Positions 1 through 5,779 are shown, numbered from the stretch's first letter. The stretch: DNA of 6,248 bases from Spirochaetaceae bacterium (GCA_031284085.1 JAITAM010000028.1:1-6248), one strand, 5' to 3'. Notes: generated by a model from the letters alone, not told the origin. Numbers and translations: made by a program.

Positions 1-30
1 TCGAAGATTTCTTCTTGAAGGCTTTGTGTA

Positions 31-112
31 TGCGGGGGAACAAATCCCCCGCACCCCCAGTAAGAAGCGCCCCAAGGGGCGGGGTATTAAACCCCAAAAG
101 GGCTACGCCCTT
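31..112. repeat. Cluster of three G/C-run hairpins, no gene
   Basis: Three inverted repeats follow each other. The first is TGCGGGGGA (31-39), loop ACAAA, then TCCCCCGCA (45-53), a 9-bp perfect stem. The second is CGCCCC (68-73) against GGGGCG (76-81), which would fold as a 5-bp stem with a four-base loop. The third is AAGGGC (98-103), loop TAC, then GCCCTT (107-112). None is followed by a run of T, so none is a textbook intrinsic terminator. An open frame from 15 to 230 crosses this area but reads only through hairpins and tandem repeats and has no family resemblance, so no gene is called. The block may be an intergenic repeat element or the 3' region of a gene outside the window. Confidence 0.6.
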
Positions 113-150
113 AAATAAGGGGGGAAACTCACCGTTCATTCTCAAGAAAA

Positions 151-238
151 CTCCCGCATCTCTCGGTAAAGACTTCCGCATCTCTCCAGCGAGAGAAGCG
201 CATCTCTCGGCAAAGACTCCCGCATCTTAAGAAGCCTG
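151..238. repeat. 22-bp tandem repeat, about 3.5 units
   Basis: The octamer GCATCTCT starts at 156, 178 and 200, and a diverged GCATCTTA starts at 222, so the period is exactly 22 bases. Units run 151-172, 173-194, 195-216 and 217-238, the last being half degenerate. The better units also share CTCGGTAAAGA or CTCGGCAAAGA after the octamer. A weaker unit may precede at 129-150. The period is not a multiple of three, so it would not encode a repeating peptide. Function is unknown; slippage-generated intergenic repeat is the simplest reading. Confidence 0.7.
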
Positions 239-429
239 CGGCTGCTGCTTGTAGGCAAAAAGCCGTATGCCATTCACGGATACAACGCCGAAGTTTAAAA
301 ACAGGCCGTGCCTGTTGACAAAGAGTACTTCATCTCTTGGTAATAGGCAAAAAGCCGTACCTCTACTCCCAATACAGCAGCCTTTGAAACAGCCTGTGGC
401 TGTGCCTGTGTTGAAATAGCCTGTGGCTG
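231..429 (-). repeat. Degraded copies of interspersed repeat, inverted relative to 2741-3307
   Basis: Two diverged copies lie in series. TAGGCAAAAAGCCGTA occurs identically at 252-267 and 344-359. ACAGGCCGTGCCTGT at 301-315 is the exact reverse complement of 3150-3164, and the bases before it (GCCGTA, CCATTC, GATACAA) match the reverse complement of the right-hand repeat in the same order. At the 3' end, TTGAAACAGCCTGTGGCTG (384-402) recurs as TTGAAATAGCCTGTGGCTG (411-429). Short stems are present, for example CAGCC-TGT-GGCTG at 390-402. The repeat runs up to about 30 bases before the flavodoxin-like gene. Confidence 0.7.
315..344 (+). promoter_or_regulatory. Candidate sigma-70-type promoter for the 459-1668 gene pair
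   Basis: A perfect TTGACA (315-320) is followed after 18 bases by GGTAAT (339-344), which keeps the TAAT half of the -10 consensus. It would give a leader of roughly 107 bases before the ATG at 459. It lies inside the repeat region, so it could be a chance match. An alternative start is discussed for TATATT at 447-452, directly before the gene. Confidence 0.3.
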
Positions 430-458
430 GAGCTTTGCTTTTATGGTATATTTGTCCT

Positions 459-866
459 ATGCGAATCGCTATTGTCAGTGCTACGGCACAAAGAAAAGAA
501 ATACCTAGTTATGTTAAAGCCTTACAGAAAGGCATGGAATCCATGGGACACCGAGTGGATATTATTAACGTATGGACAGAGGACGGGTTTCGACTCCCCG
601 GTTACGAGTACCTTGCAGTAGTAGCCGAGCAGGTGTCGCTCTTTGGAGGCAAGATGCCCGACCCTCTCTCCCAAGTACTTGCGGCAGGAAGCGGCGTTGG
701 AGGAAAGAAAAGCGCGGCCTTCCTTAAAAAAACCAGCCCTTTTACCACAAAAGCTCTGGCTAACCTCATGCGAGCCATGGAAAAAGAGGGAATGTTGGTC
801 AACTGGAGTGAAGTACTGTTGAATGACGAGCAGGCGCAGGCTATTGGCAAGCGTATCGGCGCCTAA
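459..866 (+). CDS. Flavodoxin-like fold protein, small
   Basis: A 135-residue protein beginning MRIAIVSATAQRKEIP, which reads as the first beta strand and the phosphate-binding loop position of a flavodoxin-like fold. Next come an amphipathic helix (about 16-30), a second strand (HRVDIINV, 31-38), and an alternating strand/helix pattern with LAVVAEQVSLFGG (52-64) and KKSAAFLKK (83-91). The length is close to that of short flavodoxins (about 140-150). The FMN loop is not a clean T/S-x-T-G-x-T motif, so FMN binding is uncertain; it may be a flavodoxin-related protein without electron-transfer function. The ATG at 459 is chosen over an in-frame GTG at 423 because the first 12 codons from the GTG lie largely in repeat sequence and the fold starts at the ATG. 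No clear ribosome binding site precedes 459. The stop is one base from the start of the next gene, which implies co-translation. Confidence 0.75.
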   Translation: MRIAIVSATAQRKEIPSYVKALQKGMESMGHRVDIINVWTEDGFRLPGYEYLAVVAEQVSLFGGKMPDPLSQVLAAGSGVGGKKSAAFLKKTSPFTTKALANLMRAMEKEGMLVNWSEVLLNDEQAQAIGKRIGA

Positions 867-867
867 A

Positions 868-1668
868 ATGTCCCTGCTCTCCACTATTCCCGCTGTTATG
901 AGGGCGCGCGGCTTCTATTTATACACCCAAGACGGCACCCGCATAGTTGATCTGTGGCAAGACGGAGGACAGGCAATTCTTGGACATAAGCCGCCTCATG
1001 TGCTTCGTGAGATGAAAAGCGGTGTGGAGCGTGCCTTGTTGGCGCCGTTCCCTCATCCGGCACAGAGGCGCTTCTTGAAAGCTCTTGAGAGTCTCTTTCC
1101 GGCGAAAGCTTTTAGACTGTATCAACATAAGAGCGTTATGTTCCAAGCATTGCAGAAAGCCGGTTATCCAAGAGAAGGCGGCATCGTGGATCCGGCTTTT
1201 GCTTCCCATGCGGAGGCGTCTTGTGCCTTATGGCGGCCGTTTGTAGAACCGTCTTCAGCGCCCGTTTTGCTGCCGGTTTTGCCGTGGTCATGGGCGCCTT
1301 CAGTACTGGTCTTGGATCCGCAGTTGGACTTTCCTGCGGCATCCGACCTTCTCTCTCCTGCATTGCTGGCAGGGGCTACACGAGCCGTATACGATCTTAT
1401 TGCCGCACAGAAGGCCGGCAGAACCGTTTCTCCGCTTCTGCAAAAGAGTATACGGAATGGTTTGTGGGAAATGCGGGGGATTTATGTGTATGCACAAAGC
1501 TCTCAAAAGCACTGTGCTTTGCCTGAGTATGAAGCTTTGTTTAGGCGTTTCCTTGCCGCCGGTTTCTTGCTGCCGCCTGATCCGTCCCTTCCTATCATCA
1601 TTCCCGAAAGCCTATCCGGAGGCGAAGAAGCGCATTTAATGCAAGTTTTCAAGAAAAATTCCCCATAA
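868..1668 (+). CDS. Shortened class III aminotransferase-like protein, probably non-catalytic
   Basis: A 266-residue protein. Its N-terminal stretch (about 11-75) looks like the start of class III aminotransferases such as glutamate-1-semialdehyde aminomutase: RARGFYLYTQDGTRIVDL, then ILGHKPPHV, then a hydrophobic helix. The C-terminal part (about 221-260: YEALFRRFLAAGFLLPPDP, then IIIPESLSGGEEAHL) resembles the small-domain end of the same family. Family members are usually about 400-430 residues; here the large cofactor domain is replaced by some 110 residues (about 90-200) with no glycine-rich phosphate site, no D-E-hydrophobic motif and no recognisable lysine that would bind pyridoxal phosphate. 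The reading frame is intact, so this is a stable reduced protein rather than an obvious pseudogene. I chose ATG 868, one base after the previous stop, over the in-frame ATG at 823 inside the upstream gene; similarity also begins after 868. Function unknown. Confidence 0.75.
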   Translation: MSLLSTIPAVMRARGFYLYTQDGTRIVDLWQDGGQAILGHKPPHVLREMKSGVERALLAPFPHPAQRRFLKALESLFPAKAFRLYQHKSVMFQALQKAGYPREGGIVDPAFASHAEASCALWRPFVEPSSAPVLLPVLPWSWAPSVLVLDPQLDFPAASDLLSPALLAGATRAVYDLIAAQKAGRTVSPLLQKSIRNGLWEMRGIYVYAQSSQKHCALPEYEALFRRFLAAGFLLPPDPSLPIIIPESLSGGEEAHLMQVFKKNSP

Positions 1669-1694
1669 TATCGTATTTTTCTCTCTCTAAGCGC

Positions 1695-1728
1695 TATACT
1701 ATTTATATATTCTAATAAAGGAGTTTTT
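1695..1728 (+). promoter_or_regulatory. Probable -10 box and strong ribosome binding site of the beta-barrel gene
   Basis: TATACT (1695-1700) is a good -10 hexamer in an AT-rich 60-base gap after the preceding stop; no convincing -35 is found 16-18 bases before it. AAAGGAG (1717-1723) sits five bases before the ATG at 1729 and clearly fixes that start. The gap and the strong site suggest the gene is transcribed on its own. Confidence 0.45.
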
Positions 1729-2721
1729 ATGAAGAAGCTTAAAGCGCTTTTACTTGTATCGGTACTCAGTACCGCTTCTGTTTTTTCGGTAGATATTGGT
1801 GGATTAAAAGATACGGTCGGTGAATTTTCCAGTAGCATGGCTGGCGTGCTGCCGTTTACTTCCACAGTTGGACTTAACTGGTCGGATGCCTATATCGGCA
1901 ATTTCCCTCATTTCGGGGTCGGGCTTAGCGGCGGCTTTACGTCAATGAACGTCCGTTCTTTTGATACGCTGCTTGAGCAGTTCGGTGTTTCAATGCCGGA
2001 ATGGCTTAGTCTAAGCACCGGCGCCCTTATCCCTGCCTACGCTCTTGAGGCGCGGCTGGGTGGTTTTATTCTTCCCTTTGATATTGGGGTGAAGTTCGGT
2101 TACATACCAAAAGAAATCAAGGATTTCCTTGGCGAAGGGCTGCGCTTTGATTATCTCATGGTCGGCGCGGACATTCGTTATGCGGTGATTAGAGAGAATT
2201 TGATCCTGCCCAATGTTTCCGTCGGGCTTGGTTACAACTACCTAAGGGGCGGCATTGGTACGACGCTTCCGGTTAACCAGAACTTTTTCATAGGAACTGA
2301 GAAAATCGCCGTTTCTAATCCCGACTTAGACCTCATGTGGGAAACGAGCGGCATTGATGTTAATGCACAGATTTCAAAATCCTTGCTAATCTTTACGCCC
2401 TACCTTGGCTTGGGCGCAACTTATTCCCAATCGAGCGCCGGCTATGAAATAAGCGCAAAGCTTGCCGATGCTGACAAAGACCGGCTTGAGGATATCGGTG
2501 TGGAGGTTGCTGGCGACGGTTTTTCTTTCAAGAAAAAAAGCGATGGTTGGGGTTACCGGGCATTCGGCGGACTTTCTTTTAACCTCGCTTTTATCCGTTT
2601 TGATCTGACTGCTATGTATTCCTTTGGTGGTGATGCTAAAAAGATAGGCAATATGTTCAACGGCACGACTGATTTTGAAGGCAACTGGGGTCTTAGCTTT
2701 GGTATTCGTTTCCAACTATAA
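1729..2721 (+). CDS. Predicted outer-membrane beta-barrel protein with signal peptide
   Basis: A 330-residue protein. Residues 1-20 form a Sec signal: a KKLK basic start, a hydrophobic core (ALLLVSVLSTASV) and a likely cut after VFS at residue 20; there is no lipobox cysteine. The mature part is rich in glycine, aromatic residues and alternating hydrophobic/polar stretches typical of transmembrane beta strands, for example FGVGLSGGF (62-70), FDIGVKFGYI (117-126), VSVGLGYNYL (163-172), FTPYLGLGATYS (222-233), YRAFGGLSFNLAFIRFDL (276-293) and the final NWGLSFGIRFQL (319-330), which acts as a likely Bam-recognised last strand although it ends in Leu instead of Phe. A hydrophilic loop rich in D, K and E lies at about 244-272. 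It resembles uncharacterised treponemal barrel proteins; an assignment to a named porin or fatty-acid transporter family is not possible from reading alone. Role in transport or host contact is inference. Confidence 0.8.
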   Translation: MKKLKALLLVSVLSTASVFSVDIGGLKDTVGEFSSSMAGVLPFTSTVGLNWSDAYIGNFPHFGVGLSGGFTSMNVRSFDTLLEQFGVSMPEWLSLSTGALIPAYALEARLGGFILPFDIGVKFGYIPKEIKDFLGEGLRFDYLMVGADIRYAVIRENLILPNVSVGLGYNYLRGGIGTTLPVNQNFFIGTEKIAVSNPDLDLMWETSGIDVNAQISKSLLIFTPYLGLGATYSQSSAGYEISAKLADADKDRLEDIGVEVAGDGFSFKKKSDGWGYRAFGGLSFNLAFIRFDLTAMYSFGGDAKKIGNMFNGTTDFEGNWGLSFGIRFQL

Positions 2722-2740
2722 CCTTCTATAATTACAGTAG

Positions 2741-3307
2741 AGTTTCAAAGCAGCCACAGGCCAGGCTGTTTCTAAGCAGCCGCAGGCTGCTTCAAAGGTT
2801 TTTGTATCAAGAATGGAGTACGACTCTTCGTCTGATAGCAGCCGCACGCCAGCGTGTTTCTAAGCAGCCGCAGGCTGCTTCTAAGTTCCCGGCGCTGGTA
2901 TCAAAGGCGGAGTACGACTTTCTGCCTGCCAGCTGCAGGCTGCTTCTAAGTTCCCGGTGCAGGTATCAAAGGCGGAGTACGACTTTCTGCCTGCAAGCCA
3001 GCCTGTTTCAAAGGTTCTTGTATCGGGAACGGAGTACGACTTTCTGCTTGCAAGCTGCAGGCTGCTTCTAAGTTCCCGGTGCAGGTATCAAAGGCGGAGT
3101 ACGGCTTTCTGCCTGCAGGCCAGCCTGTTTCAAAGGTTCTTGTATCGGGACAGGCACGGCCTGTTTCAAAGGTTTTTGTATCGGGAATGGAGTACGACTC
3201 TTCGTCTGATAGCAGCCGCACGCCAGCGTGTTTCTAAGCAGCTGCAGGCTGCTTCTAAGTTCCCGGTGCAGGTATCAAAGGCGGAGAGCGGCTTCCGGCG
3301 TTCTGAG
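2741..3307. repeat. Dense interspersed-repeat block with nested duplications, no gene
   Basis: The 680-base gap between the beta-barrel gene and serC is filled by a mosaic of short modules. Recurrent pieces are: CTGCTTCTAAGTTCCCGG at 2875, 2940, 3062 and 3249; TTCAAAGGTT followed by (C/T)TTGTATC at 2791, 3007, 3129 and 3165; and GGAGTACGACTTTCTGC variants from about 2910 onward. Two scales of duplication are visible: 2791-2912 against 3165-3286 (offset 374, five mismatches counted over 122 bases) and 2940-3028 against 3062-3150 (offset 122, two mismatches over 89 bases). Open frames on both strands (2802-3071, 2957-3310 and 2946-3221 on the minus strand) are made only of these modules and are not called as genes. 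A degraded inverted relative is at 231-429. Confidence 0.85.
2774..2792. repeat. Perfect palindromic hairpin in the repeat block
   Basis: AAGCAGCC (2774-2781), loop GCA, GGCTGCTT (2785-2792): an 8-bp stem. The same 19-mer recurs at 2862-2880, and as a variant AAGCAGC-TGCAG-GCTGCTT at 3236-3254. A weaker stem CAGCC (2751-2755) / GGCTG (2764-2768) followed by TTT precedes it. Being 50-70 bases after the beta-barrel stop, these could end or stabilise that transcript, but the T tract is poor, so the terminator role is inference. Confidence 0.6.
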
Positions 3308-3343
3308 TAAATGCGGCAGGAGCGCCGGCTCATCTGAGACACC

Positions 3344-3372
3344 TTGACATAAGTCCTTCTTTATTTTACTGT
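3344..3372 (+). promoter_or_regulatory. Promoter of the serC-serA operon
   Basis: A consensus TTGACA (3344-3349) is followed by a 17-base spacer and TACTGT (3367-3372), which keeps the key first, second and last bases of the -10 hexamer. The predicted start of transcription is near 3379, about 25 bases before the serC ATG. It lies directly after the repeat block and in unique sequence. It is the best-formed promoter in the window. Confidence 0.6.
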
Positions 3373-3387
3373 GTGAAAACTTTCACG
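3372..3387. promoter_or_regulatory. Operator-like palindrome at the serC transcription start
   Basis: GTGAAA (3373-3378), AC, TTTCAC (3381-3386) is a perfect 6-bp inverted repeat that begins next to the -10 box and covers the predicted start site. Read one base wider it is TGTGA, six bases, TCACG, which has the spacing and nine of ten bases of the Crp/Fnr-family consensus TGTGA-N6-TCACA. A regulator bound here would block transcription, so repression of serine synthesis is the natural reading. The identity of the regulator is not known. The arm is too short and the loop too small for a stable RNA hairpin, which favours a protein site. Confidence 0.5.
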
Positions 3388-3403
3388 TTTTTGAGGAGGA
3401 TTT

Positions 3404-4486
3404 ATGAAACGTGTATATAATTTTTCGCCCGGGCCGTCAATCTTACCGCTTCCGGTACTAGAGCAAGCTGCAAAAGAAACCTGCTGCTTCAGCGATAGCG
3501 GGCAATCGGTTATGGAGATGAGCCACCGCTCAAAGGACTTTGAGGCTATTATTGAAAAAGCCGAAAGCTCCCTTCGATCCCTTATGGGAATTCCCGATAC
3601 TTATACAGTGCTGTTTTTACAAGGCGGAGCGAGCTTGCAGTTTTCTATGGCGGCGCTTAATCTTGCCGGCGTGGAACAAGGAGAGCAAAAGAAGACCGCC
3701 TCTTACATAGACACCGGTATTTGGGCAGGGAAGGCTGCCGATGAAGCTGCCAAGTATGTAAATGTAGCGGTAAGGGCGTCGTCAAAAGATAAAGCCTATA
3801 CCTTTATACCGCCTGCCCCCGCGCCTTCCGCACAGGACGCTTACTATCACATCACGCTGAACAATACCATAGTCGGCACTAAGTGGACTGATATTCCTGA
3901 TACCGGCTCCGTGCCGCTTGTTGCGGATATTTCTTCTTGTATCTTGTCCGAGCCTCTTGATGTATCCAAATTCGGCCTGCTCTACGCGGGCGCACAAAAG
4001 AACTTAGGCACCGCAGGCACAACAGTCGTTATTGTGCGCACCGATCTTATCGGACATGCGCCGTCATGGACGCCGGCTTTGCTCCGCTACGATATTCATG
4101 CTCAGGAACATTCTTTGTACAACACGCCTCCATGCTACGGTATTTATATTATTGCTCTTGTGCTTGAGTGGCTTGAAAAACTCGGCGGCGTGCCTGCAAT
4201 AGCAGCCATAAACAAAGAGAAGGCGCAGTTGCTCTATGATTTTCTTGAAGATTCTAAGCTTTTTCATTCGCCGGTCGAAAAGCAGTTCCGCAGTATTATG
4301 AACGTTCCCTTTGTGTCGGGGAATGAGGAACTTGACCAGCGTTTTTTGAAAGAAGCCGCCGGACGCGGGCTTATAAACCTTAAAGGGCATAGGCTTGTCG
4401 GCGGGATACGGGCAAGTATCTACAACGCTATGCCGATAGAAGGGGTCAAAGCTTTGGTAGATTTCGCACAGCATTTTAAGGTTTAA
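3404..4486 (+). CDS. serC: Phosphoserine aminotransferase (EC 2.6.1.52)
   Basis: A 360-residue class V (fold type I) aminotransferase, near the 362 of the E. coli enzyme. It converts 3-phosphohydroxypyruvate and glutamate to O-phosphoserine and 2-oxoglutarate in the cytoplasm, the second step of serine synthesis. Visible landmarks: the start NFSPGPS (6-12), the substrate-phosphate pair H41-R42 in MSHRSKDF, the cofactor loop QGGAS (73-77), W107 in TGIWAGKA which stacks on the cofactor ring in the family, DISS (175-178) with the aspartate that pairs with the pyridine nitrogen, the Schiff-base lysine K199 in YAGAQKNLG, NTPPCY (240-245) and the C-terminal GHRLVGGIRAS (328-338) with substrate arginine R335. 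The start is fixed by GAGGAGG (3393-3399) four bases upstream. It is first in an operon with serA, 12 bases away. All key residues are present, so it should be active. Confidence 0.96.
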   Translation: MKRVYNFSPGPSILPLPVLEQAAKETCCFSDSGQSVMEMSHRSKDFEAIIEKAESSLRSLMGIPDTYTVLFLQGGASLQFSMAALNLAGVEQGEQKKTASYIDTGIWAGKAADEAAKYVNVAVRASSKDKAYTFIPPAPAPSAQDAYYHITLNNTIVGTKWTDIPDTGSVPLVADISSCILSEPLDVSKFGLLYAGAQKNLGTAGTTVVIVRTDLIGHAPSWTPALLRYDIHAQEHSLYNTPPCYGIYIIALVLEWLEKLGGVPAIAAINKEKAQLLYDFLEDSKLFHSPVEKQFRSIMNVPFVSGNEELDQRFLKEAAGRGLINLKGHRLVGGIRASIYNAMPIEGVKALVDFAQHFKV

Positions 4487-4498
4487 GTGGAGGTTATT

Positions 4499-5665
4499 AT
4501 GTTTCGTATACAAACTATGAATACAATTTCAGCTAAGGGCTTGGAACTGTTCAGTCGGGAACGCTATGAAGTAGCGTGCGACCTGCCCAATCCCGATGCA
4601 ATTCTGGTGAGAAGCGGCGACTTGCACGGTCTTTCGCTTCCTTCTTCGCTTAAAGCTATTGCACGAGCCGGCGCCGGTTACAATAACATTCCGGTTAAGG
4701 AATGTAGTACGCAGGGTATCGTTGTGTTTAATACGCCGGGTGCAAACGCCAATGCAGTGAAAGAGCTGGTCTTGGCGTCTTTGCTTTTGTCTTCACGCGG
4801 TATTTCAGACGGTATACAGTGGGCGCTGTCCATTGCCAACCAAGCGGATCAGGTGCCTGATATAGTCGAAAAAGAGAAAACACGCTTTGCCGGCCCTGAG
4901 ATTAAAGGGAAAACACTTGGCATTGTTGGGCTTGGGGCTATTGGGGTTATGGTTGCCAATGACGCTATTGCTTTGGGCATGAACGTTATAGGCTACGATC
5001 CTTATATTTCGGTGGAGGCGGCGTGGAACTTGTCGCGGCAGGTCATTCGGGCGGACAGCCTTGAAGGGCTTTTGTCCAAAGCGGATTATACAACGCTGCA
5101 CGTGCCGCTTTCTGCGCATACCAAAGGGTTTTTTGATGCTGAAAAACTGCGGCTTATGAAGAGGGGCGCCCGCCTCCTTAACTTTGCACGGGGCGGGTTG
5201 GTCAATGAAGGCGAGCTGATAGAGGCTTTGAACACAAATTTATTGTCCTGCTATGTAACGGATTTTCCTTCGGCAGAACTTTTGGGCTGCCCAAAAGTCA
5301 TTTGCATACCGCATTTAGGCGCGTCGACCCCTGAGGCAGAGGAAAACTGCGCTCTTATGGCGGTGCAGCAGCTAATTGGCTTTCTTGAGGAAGGTTCTAT
5401 TCGCAATTCGGTCAACTTTCCTGTGTGCCGTTTGGATAGGAACGGGGCTTTCCGCATTGTGATTATAAATCGGAACATTCCGAACATGGTTGGGCAAATC
5501 ACCACGATTCTTGCAAGCGCCGGCATTAACATTGTTAATATGATCAACCAAAGCCGCGATGAATATGCGTATAACATTATTGACACGGAACAGAAGATTC
5601 CTGAAAGTTCCATGCGCTTTCTCAGAGCCGTTGACGGTATCATCCGCATACGGCTGCTTGAATAG
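4499..5665 (+). CDS. serA: D-3-phosphoglycerate dehydrogenase with C-terminal ACT domain (EC 1.1.1.95)
   Basis: A 388-residue cytoplasmic enzyme of the D-isomer 2-hydroxyacid dehydrogenase family. It oxidises 3-phosphoglycerate to 3-phosphohydroxypyruvate with NAD, feeding SerC. Landmarks: N-terminal substrate domain with RAGAGYNNI (56-64) and FNTPGANANAVKE (77-89); NAD-binding GIVGLGAIG (141-149) and acidic D167 in GYDPY; catalytic R231 in NFARGGLVNE; probable catalytic E260 in TDFPSAEL; and H272 in PHLGAST. The stretch between E260 and H272 is short for the family. Residues about 318-388 form an ACT domain (FRIVIINRNIPNMVGQITTILASAGINIVNM), which usually senses serine, so feedback control is likely. 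This is the short, one-ACT type, without the extra intervening domain of longer enzymes. ATG 4499 is the start, because the in-frame GTG at 4487 is part of the ribosome binding site GTGGAGG (4487-4493), five bases before the ATG. Confidence 0.95.
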   Translation: MFRIQTMNTISAKGLELFSRERYEVACDLPNPDAILVRSGDLHGLSLPSSLKAIARAGAGYNNIPVKECSTQGIVVFNTPGANANAVKELVLASLLLSSRGISDGIQWALSIANQADQVPDIVEKEKTRFAGPEIKGKTLGIVGLGAIGVMVANDAIALGMNVIGYDPYISVEAAWNLSRQVIRADSLEGLLSKADYTTLHVPLSAHTKGFFDAEKLRLMKRGARLLNFARGGLVNEGELIEALNTNLLSCYVTDFPSAELLGCPKVICIPHLGASTPEAEENCALMAVQQLIGFLEEGSIRNSVNFPVCRLDRNGAFRIVIINRNIPNMVGQITTILASAGINIVNMINQSRDEYAYNIIDTEQKIPESSMRFLRAVDGIIRIRLLE

Positions 5666-5690
5666 GCCAGACTTCGGTATTGTATCCAAA

Positions 5691-5710
5691 TGAGTCAAAA
5701 GCCATCCCAA
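5691..5710. repeat. Single detached unit of the 21-bp array
   Basis: TGAGTCAAAAGCCATCCC (5691-5708) matches the consensus unit of the array that begins at 5891, yet stands alone 25 bases after the serA stop and 200 bases before the array. It may be the remnant of a longer array or a seed copy. Confidence 0.75.
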
Positions 5711-5740
5711 AACAGTTTTTACTTTATTTTATAGTATATT

Positions 5741-5755
5741 AGCGGCGGAGCCGCT
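5741..5755. terminator. Hairpin after serA, possible transcription end
   Basis: AGCGGC (5741-5746), loop GGA, GCCGCT (5750-5755) is a 6-bp GC-rich stem 75 bases after the serA stop. Downstream bases (TGGTACAATTTT) contain only a short T run, so as a + strand terminator it is weak. The upstream side is very AT-rich (5715-5740). A second small inverted repeat, AATTTT (5762-5767) / AAAATT (5772-5777), follows. It may equally be part of an intergenic repeat element that extends to 5841. Confidence 0.3.
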
Positions 5756-5779
5756 TGGTACAATTTTCAGAAAAATTTA

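Noticed and set aside
15..230. 71-residue open frame at the left edge
   Set aside because: It crosses G/C hairpins and a 22-base repeat whose period is not a multiple of three; composition is not protein-like.
823..867. Earlier start for the aminotransferase-like protein
   Set aside because: It would add 15 residues inside the preceding gene; the ATG at 868 directly follows the upstream stop and family similarity begins after it.
522..884. Minus-strand 120-residue frame opposite the flavodoxin-like gene
   Set aside because: It is the antisense shadow of a gene with a clear fold; no start signals were seen.
231..3307. Composite transposon bounded by inverted repeats
   Set aside because: No transposase gene lies between the repeats, the arms are diverged and unequal in length, and no target duplication is seen.
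2802..3310. Open frames on both strands in the repeat block
   Set aside because: They consist only of the repeated DNA modules, differ in frame between copies, and lack ribosome binding sites.
4487..4498. GTG start for serA
   Set aside because: The GTG is part of the GTGGAGG ribosome binding site that serves ATG 4499.
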